Origin: Parerythrobacter aestuarii
Lineage (GTDB): Bacteria; Pseudomonadota; Alphaproteobacteria; Sphingomonadales; Sphingomonadaceae
Reading direction: 5' to 3'
Length of the DNA stretch: 64,000 bases
Assembly (NCBI RefSeq): GCF_030140925.1
Contig: NZ_JARBWD010000001.1
Coordinates: forward strand, 1,550,001-1,614,000
The notes under the pieces were generated by a model. That model was given only the letters and a program-made list of their open reading frames with translations. It did no database searches and had not been told where the DNA came from. The position numbers were made by a program, and so were the translations under genes. This document shows positions 17,770 through 26,136 of the stretch, piece by piece. Each line of letters opens with the position of its first letter. Within the stretch, counting starts at the first letter, position 1.

Positions 17770-17799
17770 AGTATAGATCATGGTCTTGGGGGTAATACT

Positions 17800-18519
17800 G
17801 TGAAGAGAAACTCCGATTTTGGCGGCTTCCTCGGCGAAGCCTTTGCCCTGGTTCGCGACGCCCTGCCTGGGGTGACGGTCTATGTCATCGTGATGGCCAT
17901 GCTGGGGACGGTTCAGCTCTATTTCCAGGGTGGGGCCGATTCAAACTTCGGCTTCAGCCGGGGCTTCATGCTCACGGAATCGGTCGTGGCACAGGGCGCG
18001 CTTGCCATCCTGGTTGTCCTGGCAACGGGAATCGCCGGTCTGGTGGTGCAGTATTTTTATTTTTCCTACCTGCTTGCGAACCGTGGATACACCATCCCTC
18101 ATAACCGTATCCTGGCCTACGTCGGGTTCACGATCCTGTTCGGGCTTGGCGTTGGCCTGGGGATTGTGCTGTTCATCATTCCCGGGCTTATCCTGCTGAC
18201 TCGCTGGTCACCTGCGACGGGGCTGGTGGTGGGCACCGACACTCCGGTGATGGATAGTTTCGGGCAGAGCTGGGACATGACTGCTGGCTACGGCTGGCCG
18301 ATCTTCTTTGGTTATGTCGTGCTGGGCATCGCGACTTCGATCGTCACCGCCATGGTGATCTTCCCGGTCGTCGGGTTTCTTGGTCAAACCAGCATCACCT
18401 ATTTCTTCGTAAGCTCGCTGGCGGAGAACTTGCTGGGTGCGATCATCGGGGCCTTCACCATCGGCGTGTTTTACCTGCTGCACGACAGCAGCGAACAGTT
18501 CAGCGAGGTGTTTGAGTGA
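17800..18519 (+). CDS. Multi-pass membrane protein, paralogue of the next gene
   Basis: The 239-residue protein has about six hydrophobic helices and no recognisable catalytic motif. A segment near residues 125-165 (I-I-P-G-L-I-L-L-T-R-W-S-P-A, then T-D-T and S-W-D-M-T) recurs in the downstream gene, so both belong to one family. The layout resembles poorly characterised membrane families of the glycerophosphodiester-phosphodiesterase membrane-domain type, but I would not assign a function. The start is GTG at 17800 with GGGGG nearby. It overlaps the next gene by four bases (GTGA). Confidence 0.7.
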   Translation: MKRNSDFGGFLGEAFALVRDALPGVTVYVIVMAMLGTVQLYFQGGADSNFGFSRGFMLTESVVAQGALAILVVLATGIAGLVVQYFYFSYLLANRGYTIPHNRILAYVGFTILFGLGVGLGIVLFIIPGLILLTRWSPATGLVVGTDTPVMDSFGQSWDMTAGYGWPIFFGYVVLGIATSIVTAMVIFPVVGFLGQTSITYFFVSSLAENLLGAIIGAFTIGVFYLLHDSSEQFSEVFE

Positions 18520-19193
18520 ACGAGCAGGGCTACGCGGCCGATTTCTGGCCGCGCTTGGTTGACGAACAGGTCCGGGTAGCCATTGCCGGGAAATGGTACT
18601 TGGTCGGCTGCACAGTCGCGACCATGGCCCCCTACATGTATCTCGACGTCTACGCTTTCGAGAACGATGGCTTGTACGGGCTCATGGGCTTGGTCAGCTG
18701 GGCAATCAACTATGTCCTCTTCGTGGGCCTGATGAACAAGGCCGGTTACCTGGACCAGGGAATGAAGACCGGGATCGGGACATATTTCGCGCTCTGCATT
18801 GCGACCGGCATACCGATTGCCCTTGCGCTTGTGATGTTGATCCTGCCCGGCCTCTATCTCGCGATGCGCTGGCTGCCAGCCTTCTCAAGGGCGATGACGA
18901 CCACAGACGGTATCGGCAATGCGATGCGCTGGAGCTGGGACAAGACGGAACCGGTACAGGGTTCGTTGGCGAGGACGCTGATCATTCCGGTCCTGCTCTA
19001 TGCGGCAGGTATTGGCCTCCCGTTTGCCTATGAACGCTACTACGACCTGCTCGACTGGAATGCGTACGTCGCACTGGCGCTGGGGTGGAACTTCCTTGTA
19101 ACGGCTGCAGCATTCTGGTGGACGCTGGCCGGAGTGGCGGCATTCGGCTGTATCGAAGGGCGCGATCGGTCTTGGGAGGCTGTCTTTGAATGA
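18516..19193 (+). CDS. Multi-pass membrane protein, paralogue of the previous gene
   Basis: The 225-residue protein has five or six hydrophobic helices. Residues about 105-150 (I-L-P-G-L-Y-L-A-M-R-W-L-P-A, then T-T-D-G and S-W-D-K-T) align with the upstream protein, showing tandem duplication. The GTG start overlaps the previous stop by four bases, so the two are translated in coupled fashion and may form a heteromer (inference). No function can be assigned. It is followed by topA after a short spacer with an unusual alternating tract. Confidence 0.7.
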   Translation: MNEQGYAADFWPRLVDEQVRVAIAGKWYLVGCTVATMAPYMYLDVYAFENDGLYGLMGLVSWAINYVLFVGLMNKAGYLDQGMKTGIGTYFALCIATGIPIALALVMLILPGLYLAMRWLPAFSRAMTTTDGIGNAMRWSWDKTEPVQGSLARTLIIPVLLYAAGIGLPFAYERYYDLLDWNAYVALALGWNFLVTAAAFWWTLAGVAAFGCIEGRDRSWEAVFE

Positions 19194-19227
19194 CGACTTG
19201 ACGAAGCGCGAATCCCGGCCCCACCTT

Positions 19228-19253
19228 CGCGCGTACGTACACGTATACGCGTA
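19228..19253. promoter_or_regulatory. 26-nt alternating pyrimidine-purine (Z-DNA-prone) tract before topA
   Basis: From 19228 to 19253 every base alternates pyrimidine-purine without a break (CGCGCGTACGTACACGTATA, then CGCGTA). It is partly palindromic: CGCGTA at 19230-19235 can pair with TACGCG at 19246-19251. Alternating CG/TA/CA runs are the classic substrate for the B-to-Z transition under negative supercoiling. The tract ends 19 bases before the topA start codon; the topA enzyme removes negative supercoils. That it regulates topA is inference. Confidence 0.6.
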
Positions 19254-19272
19254 AGGGACCTCGCGCACATCT

Positions 19273-21801
19273 ATGCAACTTGTAATCGTTGAATCGCCAG
19301 CCAAGGCGAAGACCATCGAGAAATACCTCGGCAAGGACTTCAAGGTTCTTGCCAGCTATGGCCATGTCCGCGACCTGCCGCCCAAGGACGGCAGCGTCCG
19401 CCCGGACGAGGATTTCGCGATGGACTGGGAACTCTATCGCGACAAGCAGAGCCGCTTCAAGGAAATCGCCGACGCGGCCAAGAAGGCAGACCGGCTTGTG
19501 CTGGCGACCGACCCCGACCGCGAAGGCGAGGCAATCAGCTGGCACGTTCAAGAGCTGCTGGCCAAGCGCAAGGTGCTCCCGGCCAAGGTCGACCGGGTTA
19601 CCTTCAATGCCATCACCAAGAACGCCGTCACCGAAGCGATGGCCAAGCCGCGCGAGCTCGACCAACCGCTGATCGATGCCTATCTCGCCCGCCGCGCGCT
19701 CGATTACCTGTTTGGCTTCACGCTCAGCCCGGTGCTGTGGCGCAAGCTGCCCGGCGCGAAGAGCGCGGGCCGGGTGCAGTCGGTGGCGCTGCGCCTGATC
19801 TGCGAGCGCGAGCACGAGATCGAGATCTTCAAGCCGGAGGAATACTGGTCGGTCCTCGCCAGGCTGCAGCATGACGGGACCGAGTTCGACGCACGGCTGG
19901 TGAAGTTCGAAGGCAAGAAGCTCGACAAGATGGCGCTGGGCAATGAAGGCTCGGCGATGGCGGCCAAGGCTGCCGTCGAGCAGGGGCGCTTTACGGTCGA
20001 GGAGATCGAGACCAAGCCCCTCAAGCGCAATCCCGCGCCGCCGTTCACCACCTCGACGCTGCAGCAGGAGGCCGCGCGCAAGCTCGGCTATTCGGCCAGC
20101 CATACCATGCGGCTGGCGCAATCGCTCTACGAGGCCGGCGCGATCACCTACATGCGAACCGACGGTGTGCAGATGGACATGTCGGCCATCATGGCCGCGC
20201 GCGATGCCATCGTAGAAGATTTCGGCGAGGATTATCGCCCGGAAAAGCCGCGGTTCTATGCCACCAAGGCCAAGAACGCGCAGGAGGCCCACGAAGCGAT
20301 CCGCCCCACCAGCTTCCTGCGCAAGACCGCCGGTTCGGGCGATGAGGCCAAGCTCTACAGCCTGATCTACAAGCGCGCGATGGCGAGCCAGATGGCGACG
20401 GCGCAGCTGGAGCGCACCACGGTCACCCTGCGCGACCCGACCGGCCAGCACGAGCTGCGCGCGACCGGGCAAGTGGTGAAGTTTCCGGGCTATTTCGCGG
20501 TCTACCAGGAGGGGCAGGACGACAAGGATGACGATGAGGATGGCTTGCTGCCGGTCCTCAACAAGGGCGACATGCCGGCCAAGAAGGCAGTCGAGGCCAA
20601 CCAGCACTTTACCCAGCCGCCTCCGCGTTTTTCAGAGGCTTCGCTGGTCAAGCGGCTCGAGGAGCTCGGCATCGGGCGCCCGTCGACCTATGCATCGACG
20701 ATCCAGACGCTGCGCGACCGCAACTATGTGCGGATGGAGAAAAACCGTTTCTTTGCAGAGGAATCGGGACGGCTCCTCACAGCTTTCCTGGAGCGGTTCT
20801 TCCCGCAATATGTGGCTTACGATTACACCGCAGGGCTCGAGGACGAGCTCGACGTCGTCTCCGACGGGCGCGAGGCCTACAAGGACCTGCTGACCAAGTT
20901 CTGGGCCGACTTCAAGCCCAAGGCCGACGAGGTGATGGAGAAGATGCCCTCGGAAGTGACCGAGGTGCTCGACGAATATCTGTCGGACTTCCTGTTCCCG
21001 CCGGTCGAGGGCGGCGGCGATCCGCGCGCCTGCCCGCTGTGTCGGGACGAAGGCCGCGAAGGCGGTCGGCTGTCGCTGCGCGGTGGCCGCAACGGGGCCT
21101 TCGTCGCCTGCAACAACTATCCCGAGTGCAAGTACACCCGCAATTTCGGCCGCCCCGGCGTGGATGGCGGGGCGGGGGCCGAAGATGGCCTCATGGGGCA
21201 GCACCCCGAAACAGGCGCCGATATCCATCGCAAGTCGGGCCGCTTCGGGCCCTACATCGAGATGGAAGTCGACGGGGAGAAGGCGCGCGCTTCGATTCCC
21301 AAGGACCTGGACGATTTCGATCTCGAGTGGGCGGTCAAGCTGCTCGAGCTGCCGCGTATCGTCGGCCAGCATCCCGATACCGGCGAGGATATCGAGGCGG
21401 GGCTGTGGCGCTATGGCCCGGCGGTCCGGCACCAGGGCAAGTATGGCAAGCTCCAGAACACGCGCGAGATTTTCGAAATCGGGATGAACCGCGCGGTCGA
21501 CCTGATCGCCCAGGCCGCCAATCGCGGCGGTGGCACCCGGGGCAAGGCTGAACCGATCAAGACGCTCGGTGAACATCCGACCAGCGGCGGCGAGATCAAG
21601 GTCATGCCTGGCCGCTATGGCCCCTACGTAACCGACGGCACCACCAACGCGACCATCCCCAAGGACGTGAAGCCTGAGGACATCGAGGCCGCCCAGGCCA
21701 TCGAACTGATCGATGCCCGGGCCGCCAAGGGTCCGCCGAAGAAGCGCAAGCGCAAGGCTCCGGCCAAGAAGAAAAAGGCGGCAACCAAGAAGGCCGGTTG
21801 A
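19273..21801 (+). CDS. topA: DNA topoisomerase I (type IA)
   Basis: The 842-residue protein starts with the TOPRIM motif 'MQLVIVESPAKAKTIEKYLG' and carries D-P-D-R-E-G-E-A-I-S-W-H. The active-site tyrosine is Tyr293 in Y-M-R-T-D. One clear four-cysteine zinc ribbon (C-P-L-C ... C-N-N-Y-P-E-C) near residue 580 is followed by three topoisomerase C-terminal repeats (G-R-F/Y-G-P-Y type). A lysine-rich tail ends the protein and probably binds DNA. The enzyme relaxes negative supercoils. The ATG at 19273 is the family start; its AAGGGA site is rather far (14 bases). The alternating tract just upstream is the unusual feature. Confidence 0.97.
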   Translation: MQLVIVESPAKAKTIEKYLGKDFKVLASYGHVRDLPPKDGSVRPDEDFAMDWELYRDKQSRFKEIADAAKKADRLVLATDPDREGEAISWHVQELLAKRKVLPAKVDRVTFNAITKNAVTEAMAKPRELDQPLIDAYLARRALDYLFGFTLSPVLWRKLPGAKSAGRVQSVALRLICEREHEIEIFKPEEYWSVLARLQHDGTEFDARLVKFEGKKLDKMALGNEGSAMAAKAAVEQGRFTVEEIETKPLKRNPAPPFTTSTLQQEAARKLGYSASHTMRLAQSLYEAGAITYMRTDGVQMDMSAIMAARDAIVEDFGEDYRPEKPRFYATKAKNAQEAHEAIRPTSFLRKTAGSGDEAKLYSLIYKRAMASQMATAQLERTTVTLRDPTGQHELRATGQVVKFPGYFAVYQEGQDDKDDDEDGLLPVLNKGDMPAKKAVEANQHFTQPPPRFSEASLVKRLEELGIGRPSTYASTIQTLRDRNYVRMEKNRFFAEESGRLLTAFLERFFPQYVAYDYTAGLEDELDVVSDGREAYKDLLTKFWADFKPKADEVMEKMPSEVTEVLDEYLSDFLFPPVEGGGDPRACPLCRDEGREGGRLSLRGGRNGAFVACNNYPECKYTRNFGRPGVDGGAGAEDGLMGQHPETGADIHRKSGRFGPYIEMEVDGEKARASIPKDLDDFDLEWAVKLLELPRIVGQHPDTGEDIEAGLWRYGPAVRHQGKYGKLQNTREIFEIGMNRAVDLIAQAANRGGGTRGKAEPIKTLGEHPTSGGEIKVMPGRYGPYVTDGTTNATIPKDVKPEDIEAAQAIELIDARAAKGPPKKRKRKAPAKKKKAATKKAG

Positions 21802-21817
21802 AGGAGTGTGTGAACCG

Positions 21818-22348
21818 ATGCGAACGGCACTTTTCAGGATCTCCACGTCTCTCGTTGCTTTGCTGGTAGGGAGCGTGGCTGCTGCCGATATCCCGCGCGA
21901 CGCGCAGTTGGGGCCGGACTATGCCGAGGTGACATTTGTCAGGGGTGCCCCGGCGGAGAAAAAGGCGACCCGGGTGCAGACCTATTCCAAGGCCTATGAC
22001 CAGCATTGCCTTGCCAAGGAGAAGGTTGCGGAGTTTGCTCGTTCGAAGGGCAAGGACAAGGCCAGCTTGGTGGAGACGGGGCGTCCAACCCTGTTTTATG
22101 CTGAAACAGCCTATCTTGATTTTCGCAGCTCCGGCGCGGCGGTGCTCACCATGCGCGAACGAACTTGCGCCAACCGCGTGTTCTTTACGCCGCAACCAGG
22201 CGGACGGTATTCGATCAAGCAAACCAGCCTTAGTCCAGAAAGCTGTTCGCTCGAAGTGGTTGACCTTGCCACCGGGGCAGAACCCGAGGGGCTCACCCAC
22301 AGTACCAAGCCATACTGCTCCTATATCAAGGGTTTGCCCGTGGAATAG
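21818..22348 (+). CDS. Secreted protein of unknown function
   Basis: The 176-residue protein has an N-terminal signal peptide (hydrophobic core about residues 5-21, probable cleavage after A-A-A). The mature part has four or five cysteines and no domain I recognise. It is 16 bases behind topA with AAGGAG in the gap, so it is probably co-transcribed with topA. Base composition is somewhat more AT-rich than topA. The reading frame is supported by the signal peptide and the ribosome site, not by family membership. Confidence 0.6.
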   Translation: MRTALFRISTSLVALLVGSVAAADIPRDAQLGPDYAEVTFVRGAPAEKKATRVQTYSKAYDQHCLAKEKVAEFARSKGKDKASLVETGRPTLFYAETAYLDFRSSGAAVLTMRERTCANRVFFTPQPGGRYSIKQTSLSPESCSLEVVDLATGAEPEGLTHSTKPYCSYIKGLPVE

Positions 22349-22432
22349 GCAACCACGACAGGCAATCTTCATCCTGTTGGTAAATCATCAAGCATTGGCT
22401 GTTAGGGCTATCCCCAAGTTAGGGGATCTCGC

Positions 22433-22747
22433 GTGATCGAAATCGAAGTCCAGAACGAAACGCACCAGTCGCAGGAGCGTCTCCGCTTCGCTGCGGTGCC
22501 GCGCATTGGCGAAGGCCTGCGGCTGCGAGAGAAGAGCGGCATGTGGGCAAGCTATGACGTGCTCGACGTCTGGTACCAGAAGGCCGATTTCGGCGATGTC
22601 TGGATGCCGTATGTGCATGTCCGCCTGACTCCGGGTGAGGAAGTCGGCGGCGACAATGATGATGATGGCTACGATCGCGAATTCGATGACGATTTCGCGA
22701 TGCAGGCAGCAGCTATGGGCGGGGAGATCGAACCATTCAAAATCTGA
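22433..22747 (+). CDS. Small conserved-looking protein of unknown function
   Basis: The 104-residue soluble protein is rich in W, Y and acidic residues ('GMWASYDVLDVWYQKADFGD'), with an Asp-rich C-terminal stretch (D-D-D-G-Y-D-R-E-F-D-D-D). The start is GTG at 22433. It has no signal peptide or known motif. The response regulator gene begins at or just after its stop, so the two are probably in one operon. The function is unknown. Confidence 0.6.
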   Translation: MIEIEVQNETHQSQERLRFAAVPRIGEGLRLREKSGMWASYDVLDVWYQKADFGDVWMPYVHVRLTPGEEVGGDNDDDGYDREFDDDFAMQAAAMGGEIEPFKI

Positions 22748-22809
22748 TCAAGCGCCGCACCGGCCCGCATGCGGGTGAAGGTCAACCGGTCGAGGAAGCG
22801 AAAGCTCCC

Positions 22810-23313
22810 TTGAAGCCGCAGGCCGTGCCGCAGCCGGAACTGGAATCGCAGCAGGACCCTGCGCCCGAAGCAGCTCTCGACGACACCGACGCCATCATCC
22901 AGGCCGCCAAGGCCATGCGTGAGGGCAACGCCGCGCCTGCAGTTGGCGAGAAACGCTGCCTGGTGGTCGACGATTCGCGGGTCGTACGCAAGCTGTCGCG
23001 CAAGATTGCCGAAGAGCTGGGCTACCGCGTGGCCGAGGCCGAGAACGGCGAAGAAGCGCTCGCGCGCTGCCGCAAGGGCATGCCCGACCTCGTCATCACC
23101 GACTGGCAGATGCCGGTCATGAGCGGCCCGGTGTTCGTCTCGCAACTGCGCGCCATCCCCGGTGCCGATCGCGCCAAGGTGATCTTCTGCACCTCCAAGG
23201 GTGAAGCCACCGACATCCACGAAGGCATCGCCGCCGGCGCCGATGACTATATCGTCAAGCCGTTCGACGAAGCGAAGCTGAAGGCGAAGGTGGAGCGGTT
23301 GGTGGCGGGTTGA
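22810..23313 (+). CDS. CheY-like single-domain response regulator
   Basis: A Pro/Glu-rich N-terminal linker of about 50 residues precedes one receiver domain with all key residues: the acidic pair in 'CLVVDDSRVVRK', the phospho-acceptor Asp in 'LVITDWQMPVMSG', Thr in 'IFCTSKGEA' and Lys in 'DDYIVKPFDE'. No output domain follows, so it acts as a phosphorylation-dependent adaptor. There is no in-frame ATG or GTG. TTG at 22810 is given as the start (167 residues), but the frame is open back to 22690, and an ATT at 22735, nine bases after GGGGAG, would give 192 residues. Confidence 0.85.
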   Translation: MKPQAVPQPELESQQDPAPEAALDDTDAIIQAAKAMREGNAAPAVGEKRCLVVDDSRVVRKLSRKIAEELGYRVAEAENGEEALARCRKGMPDLVITDWQMPVMSGPVFVSQLRAIPGADRAKVIFCTSKGEATDIHEGIAAGADDYIVKPFDEAKLKAKVERLVAG

Positions 23314-23327
23314 ACCGAACGGTTCAC

Positions 23328-23951
23328 CTAGCTTATCCAAGTTCCTTGCTCTTCTTTGAACTTCCACGAACCATCGTCCGCACGTTCATACATTACCAGA
23401 GTACCAGCGCCGCATAGCGGGCCACAAACCCTTGCGACGTTGAACCCGGCTGTCCCATTGTCGAAGTCTATGAAAGGCATCTCGATCGACAGCGTTTCGT
23501 AGCGATAGGATAGGCCATCCGCCGTCGTCGCGGGGTAGGCCTCGTTCGATTTGGGCTCATACGAATTTCTTTCGCTGAATTTCCTTAGCTCGGGACAAGC
23601 TTCAAGGGGCGTCATCTGGGAAGCGCGAAGCTGCGCGACGACCTGCTTTCTGACAGTGTCCGGCTTTGGGTTGCGACCTTGAGATCGCTCAAATTCAATG
23701 AAAGTCTGTATCCTTTCCTCCACCCCTTCGACGGGCGGGGTACGCCCAGTTTTCTCCCGGGAAAGATGAAGGGGTAGCCTACGCTCTTTCTTGAATTCAT
23801 GTTCCACGAAATCGAGCAGTATTGAGCATCCGGTATCGACGGTTCTAGCTTGCTCCAGCTCGAGTTCATTTGCATCCGAAGCCGATGAACCGCAGCCACT
23901 CGCGACCAGGGAGGTCATTGCCGAAAACGTCAAGACGGGTCTCAAAGGCAT
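23328..23951 (-). CDS. Putative lipoprotein of unknown function
   Basis: The 207-residue protein has an N-terminal lipoprotein signal; the lipobox is around 'VASGCGSS', giving a lipidated cysteine near residue 20. The mature part is charged and contains four further cysteines. No known domain is recognised. Base composition is lower in GC than the neighbouring genes, which suggests acquisition. It is downstream of the MgtC/DUF4010 gene on the same strand with a four-base gap, and convergent with the response regulator gene. Confidence 0.6.
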   Translation of the reverse strand: MPLRPVLTFSAMTSLVASGCGSSASDANELELEQARTVDTGCSILLDFVEHEFKKERRLPLHLSREKTGRTPPVEGVEERIQTFIEFERSQGRNPKPDTVRKQVVAQLRASQMTPLEACPELRKFSERNSYEPKSNEAYPATTADGLSYRYETLSIEMPFIDFDNGTAGFNVARVCGPLCGAGTLVMYERADDGSWKFKEEQGTWIS

Positions 23952-23955
23952 TTCC

Positions 23956-25221
23956 TCACAATCCTAAATACCCCACCACCAAGCTCCCCACCAGTCCCAG
24001 CATGCTCGCGCCCAGCGCCAGCGCTGCGGGTCGTGCGGCGTTGCGGCCGTAAGCAATCGTCACCCCCAGCTTGACCGCCATATTGGCAAGGATCGTCCCG
24101 GCGATGGCCAGCGCGGCGAGTTCGTCGCCGATGGTGCCGGGCTCGAGCCCGCCGGCGGTGACGATGGCGGCGTCGACATCCATGCTCCCCATCAGCAGCA
24201 GCAACACCGCGATGCCCTGTTCACCGAACTCTCCCTGCGCCCAGCGCGCGGCCACAGCGGCTCCGGCGACAAAGGCGGTGAAGGTGAGGGCAGGGATCAT
24301 GGCGATGGGGTTGCCGGGCGGGGCGGGGCCAGTGCTATGCGGGGCCTTGCGGTAGAGCCACCAGCTAACCGCGGCACCTGTCATCAGCGCGGGCAGGATT
24401 ACTATCAAAAATGGCTTGAGCAGCGAGGTCGCGAGGATCGCGACCAGGACCAGTACCCGCAGGTACATCACCGCTGTCGCCAGCGCGATCCCGGCGTTCT
24501 CCGCGCCGCCGCCATGCCCGGCTCCGAGTTTCTGCGAGAAGGAATGGGTCACCGCGGTAGAACTGTAGGCTCCGCCGATGATCGCTGTCGCAATCGTCCC
24601 GCGCCGCGCCCCGAAGATACGGTTGGCGACATAGCCCACGAAGGAAAACCCGGTGACGAGGACAACCACCAGCCACAGTGTCTGCGGATGCCAGGCATCG
24701 TAGGGGCCGAAGCGACCGTGCGGCAGGAATGGGAACACAGCCAGCGCGATCACTGCATAGCGGGCGAAGGCCTTGATATCGGCGGCGTCGAGCCGGTCTA
24801 TCAGCCCATGCATTTCGGCCCGTAGCGCCAGCACGAGCGTGACGATCGCGCCCCCGGCGACGGCCAGTGCCGGCTCTCCCACCCCGCCGAGGAAGCCAAG
24901 CGCAAGCGTGACCACGGCCGAGACCGATGTAGTGGCATCGGTGCGCCCGTCAGCCGCAACCGAGCGCGAATAGCCGATAGCGATAACAGCGGCGGTCACG
25001 GCAATGAAAGCGCCGCCCGCGATCTCGTATCCCGCTGCGGTGGCAAGCCCCGAAAGCGCGGCGACCAGCCCGATGAGAGTGAAGGTCCTGATCCCGGCGA
25101 CACGCGAACCATCGGCCTGCGCACGCAGGTTCCAGCCACGCTCGATGCCGATCAGCAGGCCGACCGCCAATCCGGAGCCGGCCTGAAGCAAGATGTCGAG
25201 CGAGGGCACCATCGCGCCCAT
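23956..25221 (-). CDS. MgtC/DUF4010 family membrane protein
   Basis: The 421-residue, highly hydrophobic protein has about 11 to 12 membrane segments. The N-terminus 'GLAVGLLIGIERGWNLR' with 'VAGIRTFTLIGL' is the MgtC-like motif; the remainder is the DUF4010 domain. Such proteins are linked to magnesium and membrane-potential homeostasis, but transport has not been shown for this type. The ATG at 25221 follows directly on the era stop (TAG-ATG), so it is probably coupled to the lepB-rnc-era operon. Confidence 0.82.
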   Translation of the reverse strand: MGAMVPSLDILLQAGSGLAVGLLIGIERGWNLRAQADGSRVAGIRTFTLIGLVAALSGLATAAGYEIAGGAFIAVTAAVIAIGYSRSVAADGRTDATTSVSAVVTLALGFLGGVGEPALAVAGGAIVTLVLALRAEMHGLIDRLDAADIKAFARYAVIALAVFPFLPHGRFGPYDAWHPQTLWLVVVLVTGFSFVGYVANRIFGARRGTIATAIIGGAYSSTAVTHSFSQKLGAGHGGGAENAGIALATAVMYLRVLVLVAILATSLLKPFLIVILPALMTGAAVSWWLYRKAPHSTGPAPPGNPIAMIPALTFTAFVAGAAVAARWAQGEFGEQGIAVLLLLMGSMDVDAAIVTAGGLEPGTIGDELAALAIAGTILANMAVKLGVTIAYGRNAARPAALALGASMLGLVGSLVVGYLGL

Positions 25222-26136
25222 CTACCGGACCCAGTCGAGCCCGATTTCTTCGAAGATCTCGCGGCTCTCGGCCCAGTTCTCCTCCACCTTCACATGCAGG
25301 AACAGGTGCACCTTGATACCCAGCAGCTCGCTCAGTTCCTTGCGTGCAGCTTCGCCGATGGCCTTGATCCGACTGCCGCCCTTGCCGAGCACGATGGCGC
25401 GCTGGTTGTCGCGGGTGACGATGATCTGCTGGTGGATCTCGAGGCTGCCGTCGGGCCGGTGCTGGTAAAGCTCTGGCCGCACCGCGCTGTCATAGGGCAA
25501 TTCTTCGTGCAGCTGCTGGTAGAGCTGCTCACGGGTGATTTCCGTCGCCAGCAAGCGTTCGCTGGCATCGGAGACCTGGTCTTCCGGATAGTGCCAGTCG
25601 CCTGCGGGCATCAACCCGGCCAGCGCATCTTTCAATTCCGGCACGCCATCGCCGGTCAGCGCAGAGACGAAGAATATCTCTGTGAAATCGACCTTCTGCG
25701 AAAGCTCCTGTGCCAACGCCAGCAGCGGCTCCTTCTTCGCTACGTCGACCTTGTTGAGGACGAGGATCTTGCGCTCGGGCCGGGTAGAAAGGCTTTCCAG
25801 CAGCGGTTCCAGCTCGTGCCGCCGTTGCTTGACCGGGTCGACCAGCAGCACGACGGCATCGGCTGCTTCCGCGCCTTCCCAGGCTGCGCTGACCATTGCC
25901 CGGTCAAGCCGCCGACGCGGGGCAAAAATACCCGGCGTATCGACGAGGATCATCTGAGTATTGGCGGTCTCGCTTTCATGGAGGGCAATGCCCAGCATCC
26001 GCGCACGCGTGGTTTGCGCCTTGGGGCTGGTGATGGCGACTTTTTGCCCGACGAGCTGGTTGACCAGCGTAGACTTGCCAGCGTTGGGCGCACCCAGGAT
26101 GGCAACAACCCCGCATTTCGTGACGGTTTCACTCAC
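25222..26136 (-). CDS. era: GTPase Era
   Basis: The 304-residue protein has a GTPase domain with G1 'GAPNAGKSTLVNQL', G3 D-T-P-G-I and G4 N-K-V-D, and a C-terminal KH RNA-binding domain around 'AIVLGKGGSRIKAIGEAARK'. Era binds the 3' end of 16S rRNA and assists 30S assembly. The start is GTG at 26136, overlapping the rnc stop by four bases (GTGA). The order lepB-rnc-era is the standard arrangement. Confidence 0.97.
   Translation of the reverse strand: MSETVTKCGVVAILGAPNAGKSTLVNQLVGQKVAITSPKAQTTRARMLGIALHESETANTQMILVDTPGIFAPRRRLDRAMVSAAWEGAEAADAVVLLVDPVKQRRHELEPLLESLSTRPERKILVLNKVDVAKKEPLLALAQELSQKVDFTEIFFVSALTGDGVPELKDALAGLMPAGDWHYPEDQVSDASERLLATEITREQLYQQLHEELPYDSAVRPELYQHRPDGSLEIHQQIIVTRDNQRAIVLGKGGSRIKAIGEAARKELSELLGIKVHLFLHVKVEENWAESREIFEEIGLDWVR

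Noticed and set aside
18982..20607. A 541-codon open frame on the minus strand across topA
   Set aside because: Antisense shadow of topA in a GC-rich genome; no domain, no start context, and topA motifs are clear on the plus strand.
22433..23313. A frameshift splitting one gene into the 104-residue protein and the response regulator
   Set aside because: The receiver domain is complete, the first protein has a sensible acidic end at its stop, and a linker exists in the frame of the regulator; two genes are more likely.
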